Assembly (NCBI GenBank): GCA_010093705.1
Contig: MU006102.1
Span: 128,123-192,122 of the forward strand
Reading direction: 5' to 3'
Origin: Patellaria atrata CBS 101060
Taxonomy: Eukaryota > Ascomycota > Dothideomycetes > Patellariales > Patellariaceae
Length of the DNA stretch: 64,000 bases
A model generated the notes under the pieces. It searched no databases, was not told the origin of the DNA, and saw only the letters and a program-made list of their open reading frames with translations. Position numbers and translations under genes: made by a program. Each line of letters begins with the position of its first letter. Positions within the stretch are counted from its first letter, which is position 1. Positions 20,601 through 31,596 of this stretch are shown here, in pieces.

Positions 20601-21916
20601 ACTGACAATCATAGTCGTGTTTCCCCGCTCCAAAAAGCCCTCGTGGTAAAACTCGTCAAGCGCCATCTCAAAGCAATCCTCCTCGCCATTGGAGACGGCG
20701 CGAACGACGTCTCCATGATCCAAGCCGCCCATGTTGGCGTCGGCATCAGCGGCGTAGAAGGTCTTCAAGCGGCTCGCAGCGCAGACGTTGCCATCGGTCA
20801 ATTCCGCTACCTGCGTAAATTACTCCTTGTTCACGGCTCATGGAGCTACCAACGCGTCAGCAAAGTAATCCTCTACTCCTTTTACAAGAACATTGCTCTA
20901 TTTATGACTCAGTTTTGGTTCTCATTCCAGAACAGCTTTTCAGGACAGGTCATCTACGAGTCGTGGACATTATCATTTTATAACGTCTTCTTTACTGTAT
21001 TGCCGCCATTTGTCCTGGGTATTTTTGATCAGTTTGTTAGTGCGAGGCTGTTAGATAGATATCCACAGCTTTATCAGTTGAGTCAGAAGGGAGTATTCTT
21101 CAAGATGCACTCTTTCTTCTCCTGGATCGCGAACGGCTTCTACCATTCTCTCATCCTTTACTTCGTCTCAGAGCTCATCTGGTGGTCCGATCTACAGCAG
21201 TCGGACGGCAAGATGGCGGGTCATTGGGTCTGGGGTTCCGCACTCTACACTGCGGCCCTGGCAACTGTGCTTGGCAAAGCAGCTCTTATAACTAATATCT
21301 GGACCAAGTATACCGTTGCTGCCATCCCAGGCAGTATGATCATCTGGATGGTCTTCCTACCGGTCTATGCGATTGTGGCGCCCAAGGTTGGATTGAGTGA
21401 GGAGTATGAGGGCGTTATTCCGAGATTATTTACCAGTCCGGTCTTTTGGCTTATGGGGCTAGTACTACCGCCATTGTGCTTGTTGAGAGATTTTGCGTGG
21501 AAATAGTAAGTTTGTTGCTTTAGTGTTGTCTTGTAGTAACGACGACGATGGTGAGACTAATTATTGAATAGTGCGAAACGCATGTACTATCCCCAAGCAT
21601 ACCATCATATTCAGGAGATCCAGAAGTATAACATTCAGGATTATAGACCAAGGTATGTCTGCCGTCCCTTTCTTTACCTTAACCCCGCCCGTCTCTTCAT
21701 CCTTCCCAATGTTCCAAATCATGGGGCTAAGAGGACGCAAACAGAATGGAACAATTTCAAAAAGCAATCCGCAAAGTCCGCCAAGTCCAACGCATGCGCA
21801 AGCAGCGCGGCTACGCCTTTTCTCAGACGGACGAGTCGCAAGCGCGTGTGCTTCAGGCTTACGATACTACGAAGGAGAGAGGACGGTATGGTGAGATGAC
21901 AAGTTCGAGGTGGTGA
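17662..21916 (+). CDS. DRS2: P4-type ATPase phospholipid flippase, Drs2-like
   Basis: Exons 17662-20567, 20615-21505, 21572-21652 and 21745-21916 give 1349 residues. The ATG at 17662 is chosen because no earlier in-frame ATG exists. A disordered Pro/Gly/Ser-rich N-tail leads into IIHLNNPPANSANKYVDNHI and the first membrane pair. TNLKIKQAIPETANL-type actuator residues with DGET follow. The phosphorylation site is IFSDKTGTLTCNMMEF with Asp604. Nucleotide-binding motifs KGADTVILERL and LTGDRQETAINIG, and the hinge GDGANDVSMIQ, come next. Six further helices lie in the C-terminal part. The C-tail has the conserved MEQFQKAIRKVRQVQRMRKQ segment used in autoinhibition and regulation. Such enzymes flip phosphatidylserine and ethanolamine lipids at the trans-Golgi and plasma membrane. 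Confidence 0.93.
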
Positions 21917-22651
21917 ATTGATACCTTATCTGAATTTCGCATGCTTTGTTGAGATTCTTGCGCGAAAATATCAATGTAAAATGAGAATGGGGCGTTAAGG
22001 GTCAGTAGGCTACGGGATATCCATCTTCTCATTGTACTAGAGCTTTTATGGAATATGGGAACTCCTTACTCTACTTTACTTACCGGATGGTTTTCTGCTC
22101 TGGGTCGATTTTTAAAAGCTTGCACTAGGCTTGTTACGGCGGTTCATGTATTTGGAGCGTAGAAATAGGGAATTTGATATGGTTCATCTTCTCTGCGATG
22201 AGGCCCCTGCTTTATAAGTTGAAATAAAGTTGCTTTAAAGGGTAACGCCGTGCCTTTTGTGGGATAGAACGGCCGCTTAGTGGCGTCAGAGCTTAGGTCT
22301 AGTCTACCTATAAGGTAACTTGCCATAAAATTTCAAAACTCTCTTGATATTTATTCCCTTCCTTCATCCTCGAGAAACCTGTAAAGAATATAGTCGTGGG
22401 TTCTCATTGAAAGTCACTGTTCTTCCTCTCAGACGACACCATTTCGACAACTGTTCTACCAAGCAAAAGTAACCAGCCCCAGACATTTTCAGAAAGAAAC
22501 ACGACGATAACTTTTCGAATTTCTCCAATATATCTCTGACCATTTCGCCCCAAACCCCACAAAACTTTCACATATCCTTTATTCCGTTCCAAAAATTCAA
22601 AAAAATTTAAAATTTTTTTTTTTGTAAAATCCCCATATCATCCTCCCCATC
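21917..22651. other. Intergenic region between tandem genes
   Basis: Flippase 3' UTR and promoter of the neurochondrin-like gene. An A/T homopolymer-rich tract (around 22590-22625) precedes the next ATG. No gene seen. Confidence 0.6.
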
Positions 22652-24749
22652 ATGGCATCTCCACCAAAAAGCCCCTCTGACGTTCCCTCTTCCCCCTCCA
22701 AAGAAGCAAACCAAGATGCAAACCCACACATCCTCTCCCTCCTCCACCCGGCCCAAACACCAACCCACCACCTCGCCGCCCTCACCGCCCTCCACAGCCT
22801 CCTCACCTCCCCCACTCCTCCAACCGTTCCCGCCCTCCTCACATACTGGCAGGCCCTCCCTCTCTCCTTCGTCCGGGCTCTCCTCCGCGCGAAACCGGGG
22901 CTCAAGAGGAGCGCGGACGAAGCCGCGGCGCTGCGGGCGCTGGGCATCGGGGTTTTGGGGGGGTTTAGTGCGGTCTTGGGGGTGCGGAGGGGGATGGCGG
23001 GGTTTGTGGAGGCCGTGGTGGAGGGGTTGATGCGGGAGAGGGAGTTGGAGACGGGGGAGAGGAAGGAGGTCGTGGAGATGGGGTTGAGGGTTTTGGTCGC
23101 GGTGGCGGGGACGGGGGAGGGCGCCGGGAGGTTGTTGGAGTTGGCTGGTCAGGAGACGGAGGGAAGAAATCGGGTTGATGGGTTGAGGGGCATAGTTGAG
23201 ATGGCTGTGAAGGAGGAACTGGCGCTTATGGTGTTGGAGAGGGTGGTTGTGTTTGCGTATGGTTTGGAGACGGGTCAGAGGGAAAGACGGAGGCAGGGAG
23301 ATGCGGTTATTTTGGAGCTTGTGTGGAGGTTTGAGGGATCAGATCAGACCCCGTTGTTTGCGATGCTGGAGAGAGTTTTGGGAGCTGTGGAGGTGAGTGA
23401 TGTGTTATTATATGGGAGAGAGTCATTCCTAACTACTACAGATACCCGATGAACACTCCTGGCTTAGTCCCCTCGTATCAACACTCCAGAAAGCATTCAT
23501 TCAGAAACATGGCAGCTCACGCCCTACTATTGTTTCACTTGCGGCAACGCTGTTACGGTCGCTGCCACCCTCGATTTCGCAAAACTTCCCAACAATGTTC
23601 TTTAACCAAAAGACATCTGATCCTGATACTAAGGATTACTCTTATGGCAAACCGTACCCTTACATGGTCGCCACTTACCTCCTAATCACAATTCGGAGCA
23701 CTGTCCCCTCCCTCATCGAAAACCTTGCCGCCGACACATATCTAAAAACCACCCTCTATCTCGCAGCGTGCTACGACATGCTCGGCGCTTTCATCATATA
23801 TCTTGTGTCTAATATCGACAGGATTCCGGACGAAGGACTTCCGCTAAAGCCAGACCACATTCTTTCCCTACGTAAAGATATCAGTGAGGTGATGTCCTAC
23901 ACGCTCGAATTCATCCGGGACAGATGGGACGCCTCGATAAGTGGCCTTGCGGGTCTCCATCCGGCGGCTCGACCGACACCTGAGAACAAGGGCGCGGTAG
24001 ATGATGGGTCGGGGCAGAAACGGCCGCTGAGTCTACCATGGGGGAACGTTGATGTATCGGCGCGAGGTGATCCGATCATAGTAGCCGGACTCCGGACACT
24101 AGCGCTATGGTTGCGGGATGAAGACGCGGAAGGGTTGGGGGAAGAGGTTGTGGGTGTGATGGACGTGTTGATGGATCTTTACAAAGGAGATGCAGACGCA
24201 GATGTAAGGTTAATTTCCACTGAAGCTAGTGTTGTCGGAGCTAACGATCTATAGGGCGACGATGGTTCGGCATACCGACCGGCGATCTTGATGCTCCTGG
24301 AAGCCGTTCTACGAGCAGATGCGGTAGTACAGGCTTTCTTGGAGAACAATGGTTGGACAATCCTTGCCAACGAGTTAAAAACCGCCCTTCCCATCGGAGC
24401 TCCACGCTCGGCCGACATAATACGCGCACTTCTTCTAGTTGTTGAGTCAGACAACGTCCCTCAATCAAAGGAGGAATGGTTACGTTTGGCTCCGTTCCTT
24501 GCAATCCTTGCTTCAGATATGAAGGACAAGTCATATGAAGTGTACGAGATGTACGCAGCTTCCTGGCAACTGCTGGGCGCATTGCTCGCAAAAGCTCCGA
24601 CGAGGCTGCGCAGGCAGCACAAATCTGCCATCAAAAAAATTCAACAAGAGGGCAGAAAACTGCTCGCTACCGAAAAGATACCTCTCGAAAGCGAGACCGG
24701 TTCTGCTCTGGAGGAAGCTATTGAGGGGCTTTCGGAACTCTGCATATGA
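22652..24749 (+). CDS. Neurochondrin-like (DUF1941) helical-repeat protein
   Basis: Exons 22652-23392, 23442-24203 and 24255-24749 give 665 residues. The N-terminus is Pro/Ser-rich. The rest is an all-helical, Leu-rich armadillo-like protein (ILSLLHPAQTPTHHLAALTA, LALMVLERVVVFAYGLE, TYLKTTLYLAACYDMLGAFI). This fits the fungal DUF1941/neurochondrin pattern, including the long second exon with FFNQKTSDPDTKDYSYG. No catalytic motif is visible. Its cellular role in fungi is not established. Introns are 49 and 51 nt with GTGAGT and GTAAGG donors. The stop is only 79 bp from the stop of the convergent MTG1 gene, so the two 3' UTRs probably overlap. Confidence 0.75.
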
Positions 24750-24828
24750 CCAACTGGCAGTTGGATTCGAAGGCATTGCATCGTAGTCAAGGACTGGAAT
24801 GAATTTGATGAGTAGGAGCGTTCAGCGT

Positions 24829-25917
24829 TCAAGTAGTCTCTGCAAGTCTCTGCCTCGTTTTCTGACGTTTGGCTTCCTTAACAGCTTTTCGGGCTTGGTT
24901 GTAACTAGGTGCTTGACCCCTCTCCTCCGCCTTCTTCTTCTCGAGCGCTTCTTCAGTCACCTCGTCCAGCACAAACCGTCCGAAGTGTCCCGTGCGCCAC
25001 CTTTGGATAATCCACAACGCCGAAGCCTCGGTATCAGGTACACCACCCTTCTTTAGACGTCCTGTCTTATGGGCCACAGCTTCAAGTAAGATGGAAATAT
25101 CATTGGTAGGATTGTGATATTCTGAGTATAAAGAAGGTTTGACCTTGTTTAGGTGATATAGCAGATAGTCCGCTAGGGTTTCAGGGGCGATTATTGTGTC
25201 CTTAACACTTCCGACTAAAGCAAGTCGTAACATCGCCTCGGAATCAGGCACGTAAGGAACAAAAACGCCAGGGGTATCGACTAGATACACTCCTTCACCG
25301 TCGCCTTCTCCTTCCGCAATCTTCACTCCGGTTCCGATCTTGCGAGTTATGCCTGGTTGAGCTCCAGTATATGCTGCTTTACCCTTTTTTACACCCAATC
25401 TACGAAGAGAATTTAGAAGAGTAGACTTTCCGACGTTGGGCATCCCGACAACAAGAATCCGGCTGCCAGTCAAAGAAGATACTCTTGATTCGTCGGAGGT
25501 GAGGAACTGGAGGATCTGAAAGGTTGAGGCTTTGGATGAAGCGGACGAGAAAAGAACCGGGGATGGGGAGTGCCATTGGCGGATAATATCCTCTCTCTAG
25601 AGTAAACCAGAATTTAGCTAGCATATCAATAGTATTCACAGGTGAGCTCTTACTTTGATATCCGTGGGTTTCCCTAGACTTCCAAGATCCTGTTTCGTGT
25701 AAACCAGTAGTCGAGGTCGTCCTGCCAGACTTTCTTCAAACATTGGATTCCTGGAAGTCAATGGAACACGGTAATCACGACATTCAACCACAAGATCGAT
25801 TGATGAGAGCAATGTCTTCATCTTTGAGAGACCAGCGCGGTGATGCCCCAGAAAGTAAGAGCGCGGAAGGGAATCAAGAGTCGGAAAAACTGCTCGAGGA
25901 ACAAAAGAGGAGGCCAT
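24829..25917 (-). CDS. MTG1: Mitochondrial ribosome-assembly GTPase MTG1
   Basis: Two exons, 25917-25654 and 25596-24829, give 343 residues. The GTPase motifs are circularly permuted as in the YlqF/MTG1 family: the G4-like motif YTKQDL comes before the P-loop GMPNVGKST, and the DTPG switch (VDTPGVF) follows. HHRAGLSKMKTLLSSIDLVVECRDYRVP near the N-terminus is the family signature. The C-terminus is basic and helical (QARKAVKEAKRQKTRQRL), suited to rRNA binding. MTG1 acts on the matrix side of the inner mitochondrial membrane in late assembly of the large mitoribosomal subunit. The intron is 57 nt with GTAAGA donor and CTCTAG acceptor. Confidence 0.92.
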
Positions 25918-26283
25918 GAGAGATATATCTGGATCTTCGGATTCATGTTGGAATGAACAATTGGAGAAATATCTAAAGGTCCCGTCTGAGGTGCCAGAGA
26001 CGGGAATGGGTGAGGTCGAAAATTTGGCTTAGTCATTGAGAGCTGAGGCCACTTTGTTCAAGGATACCTTTAGCAGATCGCATCGTCAACTTTTCAAGAC
26101 ACCAAGGTACATTACATGATTCAGGATGCTCTTATAGAACAATTCCCTGCTATAAATTGCAATTGCATAGACACGATAAGAATTATGCTTTTCCTTCTAA
26201 GATGAATCACTTCGTCCTAAAACTCTATCAATACTCCTCCTGAATCTGATATTGGCTTCCATCTGAAGCTCCCCAACGCTAAC
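25918..26283. promoter_or_regulatory. Divergent region between MTG1 and ZIP transporter
   Basis: 366 bp between divergent start codons. No specific regulatory motif recognised. Confidence 0.45.
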
Positions 26284-27626
26284 ATGTGGGACGGGCTTTT
26301 TATGCTACTCAGTTTGAGCGCTATAATGGCCGCAGCGTTCGTGATAGCCTCAATATAACTTCCCTGCGACTCTAATTTATAAGACTAACCATCTAAATAG
26401 CTCATTCTTCGCCGGATCCCTCCCTCTGTCATTCTCCCTGTCCCCGAGACAACTACGCTTTATCTCCGCCTTAGGAACCGGTGTATTAGTTGGAACATCT
26501 CTTATAGTGATTATCCCAGAAGGTGTGGAGACGCTGTACGGAAGCTCCAGCTCGGAACCTCACTCCCATGTGAAAAGAAGCATGATAGCAAGAGCTCCAG
26601 TGGAAACCGTACATCAGCCTACCTGGACCATACCATGGACCTTCCACGAGAACACGATCGTGCCTCACCACATAGACACCCTTGAGAACTCTAATAACCC
26701 CGTTTTAGATCTCCGAGCCGAAGACAACACCGACAAGAACCACCAAGAAGACGCGCATTCTCACCCTACCGAGTCCTCTCCCTCCAAGGAGCATGATCAC
26801 GAGCATTCCCGCTCCCCCCACGCTTATGTTGGCATCTCCCTTATCCTTGGCTTCATCCTCATGTACCTTATCGACGTGATTCCGTCTCTAAACCCCCCTC
26901 CCTCCTCCGCACCCCTCCACATTTCCCTCTCCAACCTCTCACAAGGCTTGCACCGGGCCTCCTCTACATCACCTCCATCCTCTCCCTTCGCTTCGTCTTC
27001 TCCTCAAGCTCCAGTTCCCTCCAATCCCCACGCTAAGACAACGACAGTCGGTCTTGTGATCCATTCCCTCGCTGACGGCATCGCCCTCGGTGCTTCTAGC
27101 ACCACCGCAGCGTCGAACCTCTCTTTCATCATTTTTCTAGCGATCATGCTTCATAAGGCGCCAGCTGCCTTCGGGCTCACGTCCGTACTACTGAAGCAGG
27201 GGCTCCCAAAGCGGGCGGCGCGGGCGCATCTGCTCGTCTTCAGCGTTGCGGCACCAGCCGGTGCGCTAGCGACGTGGGCGGTCGTGCATGCTTTAGGGAG
27301 GGAGATTATGGGAGGAGAGGAGGGAACTGGGTTTGCGACGGGGGTTGTGTTGCTTTTTAGTGGGGGAACATTCTTGTGAGTTTGAGAGCTTCACTCTAGA
27401 AGTTGGGGGATACATGATTTATTTTCGCTACAGATACGTTGCCATGCACTCAGTTCAAGAAGCAAACTCACACGACCATGAAATGGAAGCCGGATACCAG
27501 GAAATAGACACGTATGGGGGGCAGTCGCGGGCGCCGAAGCAGAAGTCGAAGTCGGGGGCCGAGGTTGGGGTTATGGTTGCTGGAATGTTGTTGCCGCTGT
27601 TAACGCAGGTGGGACATGCGCACTGA
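26284..27626 (+). CDS. ZIP-family zinc transporter, SLC39A9-like
   Basis: Exons 26284-26336, 26401-27375 and 27434-27626 give 406 residues. Helix 1 is split by intron 1 (MWDGLFMLLSLSAIMAAASF). Helix 2 has the motif FISALGTGVLVGTSLIVIIP. A His-rich loop (DKNHQEDAHSHPTESS, HDHEHS) probably binds zinc. Helix 4 has VIHSLADGIALGAS with the His and Asp of the metal path, and helix 5 has MLHKAPAAFGLTS. A second His-rich stretch and a final hydrophobic helix (VMVAGMLLPLLTQ) follow. The order resembles SLC39A9/ZIP9 proteins of Golgi or vesicle membranes, which move zinc to the cytosol. The first donor (GTTCGT) is weak, but phase and helix 1 support it. Confidence 0.87.
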
Positions 27627-29809
27627 GATACTCACCTAAGGGAAAAAATAGTAAAGAAGTTTTCGCGTTGGATGTGTTCGATTTTAGGTTGATATGATTG
27701 GCTTCAAGTGAGGAATGGCAGCTGTAAAAGTGTTTGTACGGTATCTGTTTCAATATGATCTTGAATGGATTTACGCGGCGTGATCTTTTTAAGAGCGAGG
27801 AGGTGTACTTCTTTCATCCGGTCTGTGTTCCTCGTCATTTTCCTGGTCCTATCTACATTTACATGAATCCAGTCTCTTTAAGAGCCAGCAGCAATCATTA
27901 CTAGACACTTCCTGTACATATCCCCGCAACTCTCAAGTCGGGCCTCTACCCGCGTCTCACTTGTCCGTACAGTTCACCTGAAGCTTTCAAAATGGCCCAG
28001 TCTTAATTCTCCACTTGGATGTACGGATACGTCAGGGGTCATCTACCTCCCTAAGCGTACAGTACAAGGACAGAACCCCGGAACATGACAGTAAGGTGAG
28101 CCATATTCGTACGCTATAAGAGCGATCCACCCGTTCTGTCAGTAAGGCTCTTGGATACATGCTGTACGGTACACCGGGGCTGTTGTTGATCAAGTTAGAG
28201 CGTAACCCGAACGCATATTTGCCAAAACATGAAATTTACGGAGGGAACTGAACGAGTAATATAAGTCAGGTGTACGGCTTAACTTGGACGTACAGTTTCA
28301 CTTAAAGAGACGGTACCAAGTCAAATATTCGCACGGGATTAATCTTTAAGTACGCATGTATATTTTTGTTTGTATGTACCAATTTTCTCTACAACTATGC
28401 TTTCTCTTCTAGACGGGAAACTTCATTTCCACCGCATTATAAAAAACATCATATCACACATGAATCTTCGAGATCTTTTATCGAGATCTTAGATGACTAT
28501 ATTACTTCTTCTCCTTACTAACGGTTCAGCAAATGACTAAAAAGAACCACGGTCTTTTGAAGTACTTCCGATATTGTGTGCAAATGAAAAGTTTGTTTCA
28601 CAGTAGTTCTCACTATACAGTAGATCCTAAGATACGGTCAGGTCGTTTTGAGATTAAATTGTACGGGTAGACTTTAAGCAGTGCGGTCAAGTCAGAGAAG
28701 GTTGCAGTGGTGACTCTCCATGTGTACAATTTGTACCGCATACCTCCGCTCCTCGTTCTAGTCAAGTTAAAACCTTTTTTAAAACTATATCTATATTTAA
28801 TGTTTAGACATATCTTCAAGGTGACTCAAAGGGCGGCTGTACAAATATTGGAATAGCCAAAGTCGAGGCATAGATATTCAGGGGTAAATTTGAGCTCTTA
28901 TTCTAGCTGCCTGTATACACAAAATATACCGTATGACTTGTGTCTCCTTAACTACGAGAAAGTCGTACATTCAATCCGAATCAAGTATCAGGGGTGGACT
29001 TTATCATAAATCAAAACATCGTTAGTCAAGACGAAAAATTGTATTCTAACATATATATAGATTATAGTGAGAGTGGGGGAATTTGAAGATACTGTAGGAA
29101 TAACAGGATTGTCTATAGATAGCCTAATATATCTATTTCCCCTGCTTCAGTCAAGAGTATCGGCCATGGCTGTCATTAATACCTCATTTAAACCAACTAT
29201 ACCCGCACTTCCACTTCTTCCCCCTTCTATTAATGAATTTTCAAAGCCTATTGCCCCAGACTAACAGAATCAGGTCCATACTTTGTAAGAATGCAGCATT
29301 TTGACTTTTGAATGAACAATGTCGTCGTCTCAAGTGACAACATACCTTCAAAGCAGAGAAATGGTGATTAATTCTTGTCAAATATGCATACTGATGAAGA
29401 CCCTGCCAGAAATAAGTTAGGGTAGGTTAAGTACAATCTCTAGTATTCAGGGCATAAGTTAGATCACTTGGTCATAGGGAGGGAAAGATTAAGAGGGGAG
29501 GTGTAGTTTTAAGGATGGGGATCCGATGAAATAGGGGTATCAAGCTAAAAGGGGGGGGAGAGTTGTAAGAATCACGATACAGTGCACAGGGGCATCACAG
29601 CAAAGAGAGAGATAATCATCAGGTAAGGGAGTCATCAGCATTTAATATTTTCAGACTGCTACTGTCAGCTGGGGGCCCTGTGGTATAATCTTCATCCCAG
29701 AAGTGAATCCTCCTACTAACTCAGCTGGGGTCCCTGCTCGTCCATCTCATCCTAGAAAAATAAAGTGTCGTTCAATTAAAGTCGAATCTGCCAATCTATA
29801 TCCTCAAAC
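27627..29809. other. Gene-poor region rich in GTACAG/GTACGG words
   Basis: About 2.2 kb between convergent genes with no convincing coding sequence. From about 27960 to 28850 the words CGTACAG, TGTACGG and TGTACAA recur on both strands, for example near 27965, 28020, 28058, 28162, 28268, 28287, 28663 and 28834. Poly-G tracts lie near 29550. A short repeat CGAGATCTT occurs twice near 28470. Confidence 0.55.
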
Positions 29810-30890
29810 TTAAACCACAGGGGAGTAGCGAGTCCTACACCTCAGGCACCGCTCGTGCCCACAACAAAGCCTGCTACACCGCTCGGGGTTCTTGTCGAAT
29901 GGCTCGAATTGACTCTCAATATGAGTCTCGCAGCCGCACCTACAACATTGGAACCTCGTCCATCCCATCGGGTATTTTTTGTCTCCGTGTTCGAACACGC
30001 CGTCGGGGTACATGTGGTTGACGCGGGTCGGTCTGAAGGGCTCTTCGCCATCGGGAGGGTCGGGGTGTGGGTTCCTGAAAGTCGGAAAGTTGTGCTCCTT
30101 GTGCCATATGAATTCACGGCGGTAGTATGCACGCCAGGCACGCTCTGGTTGGGAGGGGATGCCTACGCCAGGGAAGATAAGGTTAGCAGCGTAAGGAGTC
30201 AAGGGAGTGCAAGTACGTACCAACTTCGAACACGTCATTCATGAAAAGGCCTTGAATGGTGAAAGGGGAGGAACTGGTCTCGGAACGGTCGGGAGTTGGT
30301 TCCCGGGGGAGCTCAAGGTCGAAGGGGGAACCGGGCGAGGGAGAGCGGGACTCGGGAGCGCTCTCTGATGAGGACGAGTCCGGGCGTGGTGGGAGCTCCT
30401 TGTCCAGGTTGTACGCCGTGGTACCGGCTTTCTTGTCCTTCTTCTCGGCAACATTGTCGTTGTCGCCGTGCTCCTCCTTCTTCTCCTTGACGTCATCCTT
30501 CTTCTTCATCTGAATTGATTCGTATGTTAGGACCGGTACAGAGTGCCAGAATAGCGTGCGGGGCGTCATTTGGAGTTGATCGATGAAGGAGGTCGGGGGT
30601 TCGGGACTCGAGGATTCGGGACTTTCATTGACGCGTCCTTGCTCGCGCTCAGTACCAAACCCTTCCGGGCGCGCTTTGCCCTCTTGTTGTAGGTCGTATT
30701 CTTCTCCAAATATGGGACTGCTGCACGCTTCCAACCTGCTGGGTTGGATTGGCTCAGACTCAATTAGGGGTCTGGCCAAATCCATTCCAGATCTTCGTTG
30801 CGTGAGCGTCTTTGGCTCACTCGACCTGAGGTCGGACTCTGACTTGTGCTTCGTAGTACGGGCTCGACTGACCTTGAAGATTTTCTGCAT
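29810..30890 (-). CDS. Unidentified protein with C-terminal Cys-rich zinc-ribbon-like domain
   Basis: Two exons, 30890-30221 and 30162-29810, give 340 residues. The first 225 residues are Ser/Pro/Glu-rich and probably disordered. After the splice site a compact domain starts (ERAWRAYYRREFIWHKEHNF). It contains WTRFQCCRCGCETH and, after a short spacer, CSRLCCGHERCLRC, nine Cys in all plus His residues. This pattern fits fungal proteins with a probable double zinc ribbon, but I cannot name an orthologue or a function. The intron has a GTACGT donor, GCTAAC branch site and GCGTAG acceptor, and joins the two parts in phase. It is followed by PFS2 on the same strand. Confidence 0.65.
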
Positions 30891-31596
30891 TTTAGCTTTG
30901 TCAGTACTTCAAACTGACAAAGCCCGATTTCTATGGAGAAGAATTAGAAAGAAAGATCGTTCGAGATGCGAGGGAGGCAAAGATTTATAGGCGATGGCAG
31001 GCAACGTCCGTTTGTTGACGCTAGCGCGGTTGGCCTTCTTGCAGGAAATTTGCACCTGATCAAAATAAGGTGAAGGTGAAAGTGAAAGGAAGGATCTGGG
31101 CCGGTTGATTGAAGTCACGGATGTGTGAGGGAGATATGTGAAGGTATTTACATAGACGTATGGATGTCACATGTCGAAAACGGTGACAGCTAACCTACGT
31201 ATATTCCCAATGACAATAATGAAGTGTAAACGAACGTATTGAGAAATAAGTAAAACTATTCACAAATGGTTAAGGCCTTATGTGAATCGGACAATAATAT
31301 GAAATTCGAAAATTGAATTAAGCTTTTTACTACCTTTATCATTTTGATACATATGGGTAGTTAGGCGGATACTGCCAGATCCCAAGGGATGAGGCATACT
31401 AAGTGACATTGCACCAATGGTCATAAGTTAACACAGTAAAGAAATTGCCCTCATTACTCCTCGATCCCCAGAGCACCCCTGAACGCCCCACACCGAGAAT
31501 ATGCAATCCGCTCGAATCATTTGGGCGGGGGAAGACATCGAGACTGGGGACGTAGAAGGATAGAGCTGTTTTGCTTGTTCTAGAGTACCGATTAGC
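30891..31596. other. Intergenic region upstream of the Cys-rich gene
   Basis: Promoter of the Cys-rich gene and 3' UTR of PFS2 (both minus strand). No gene seen. Confidence 0.55.
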
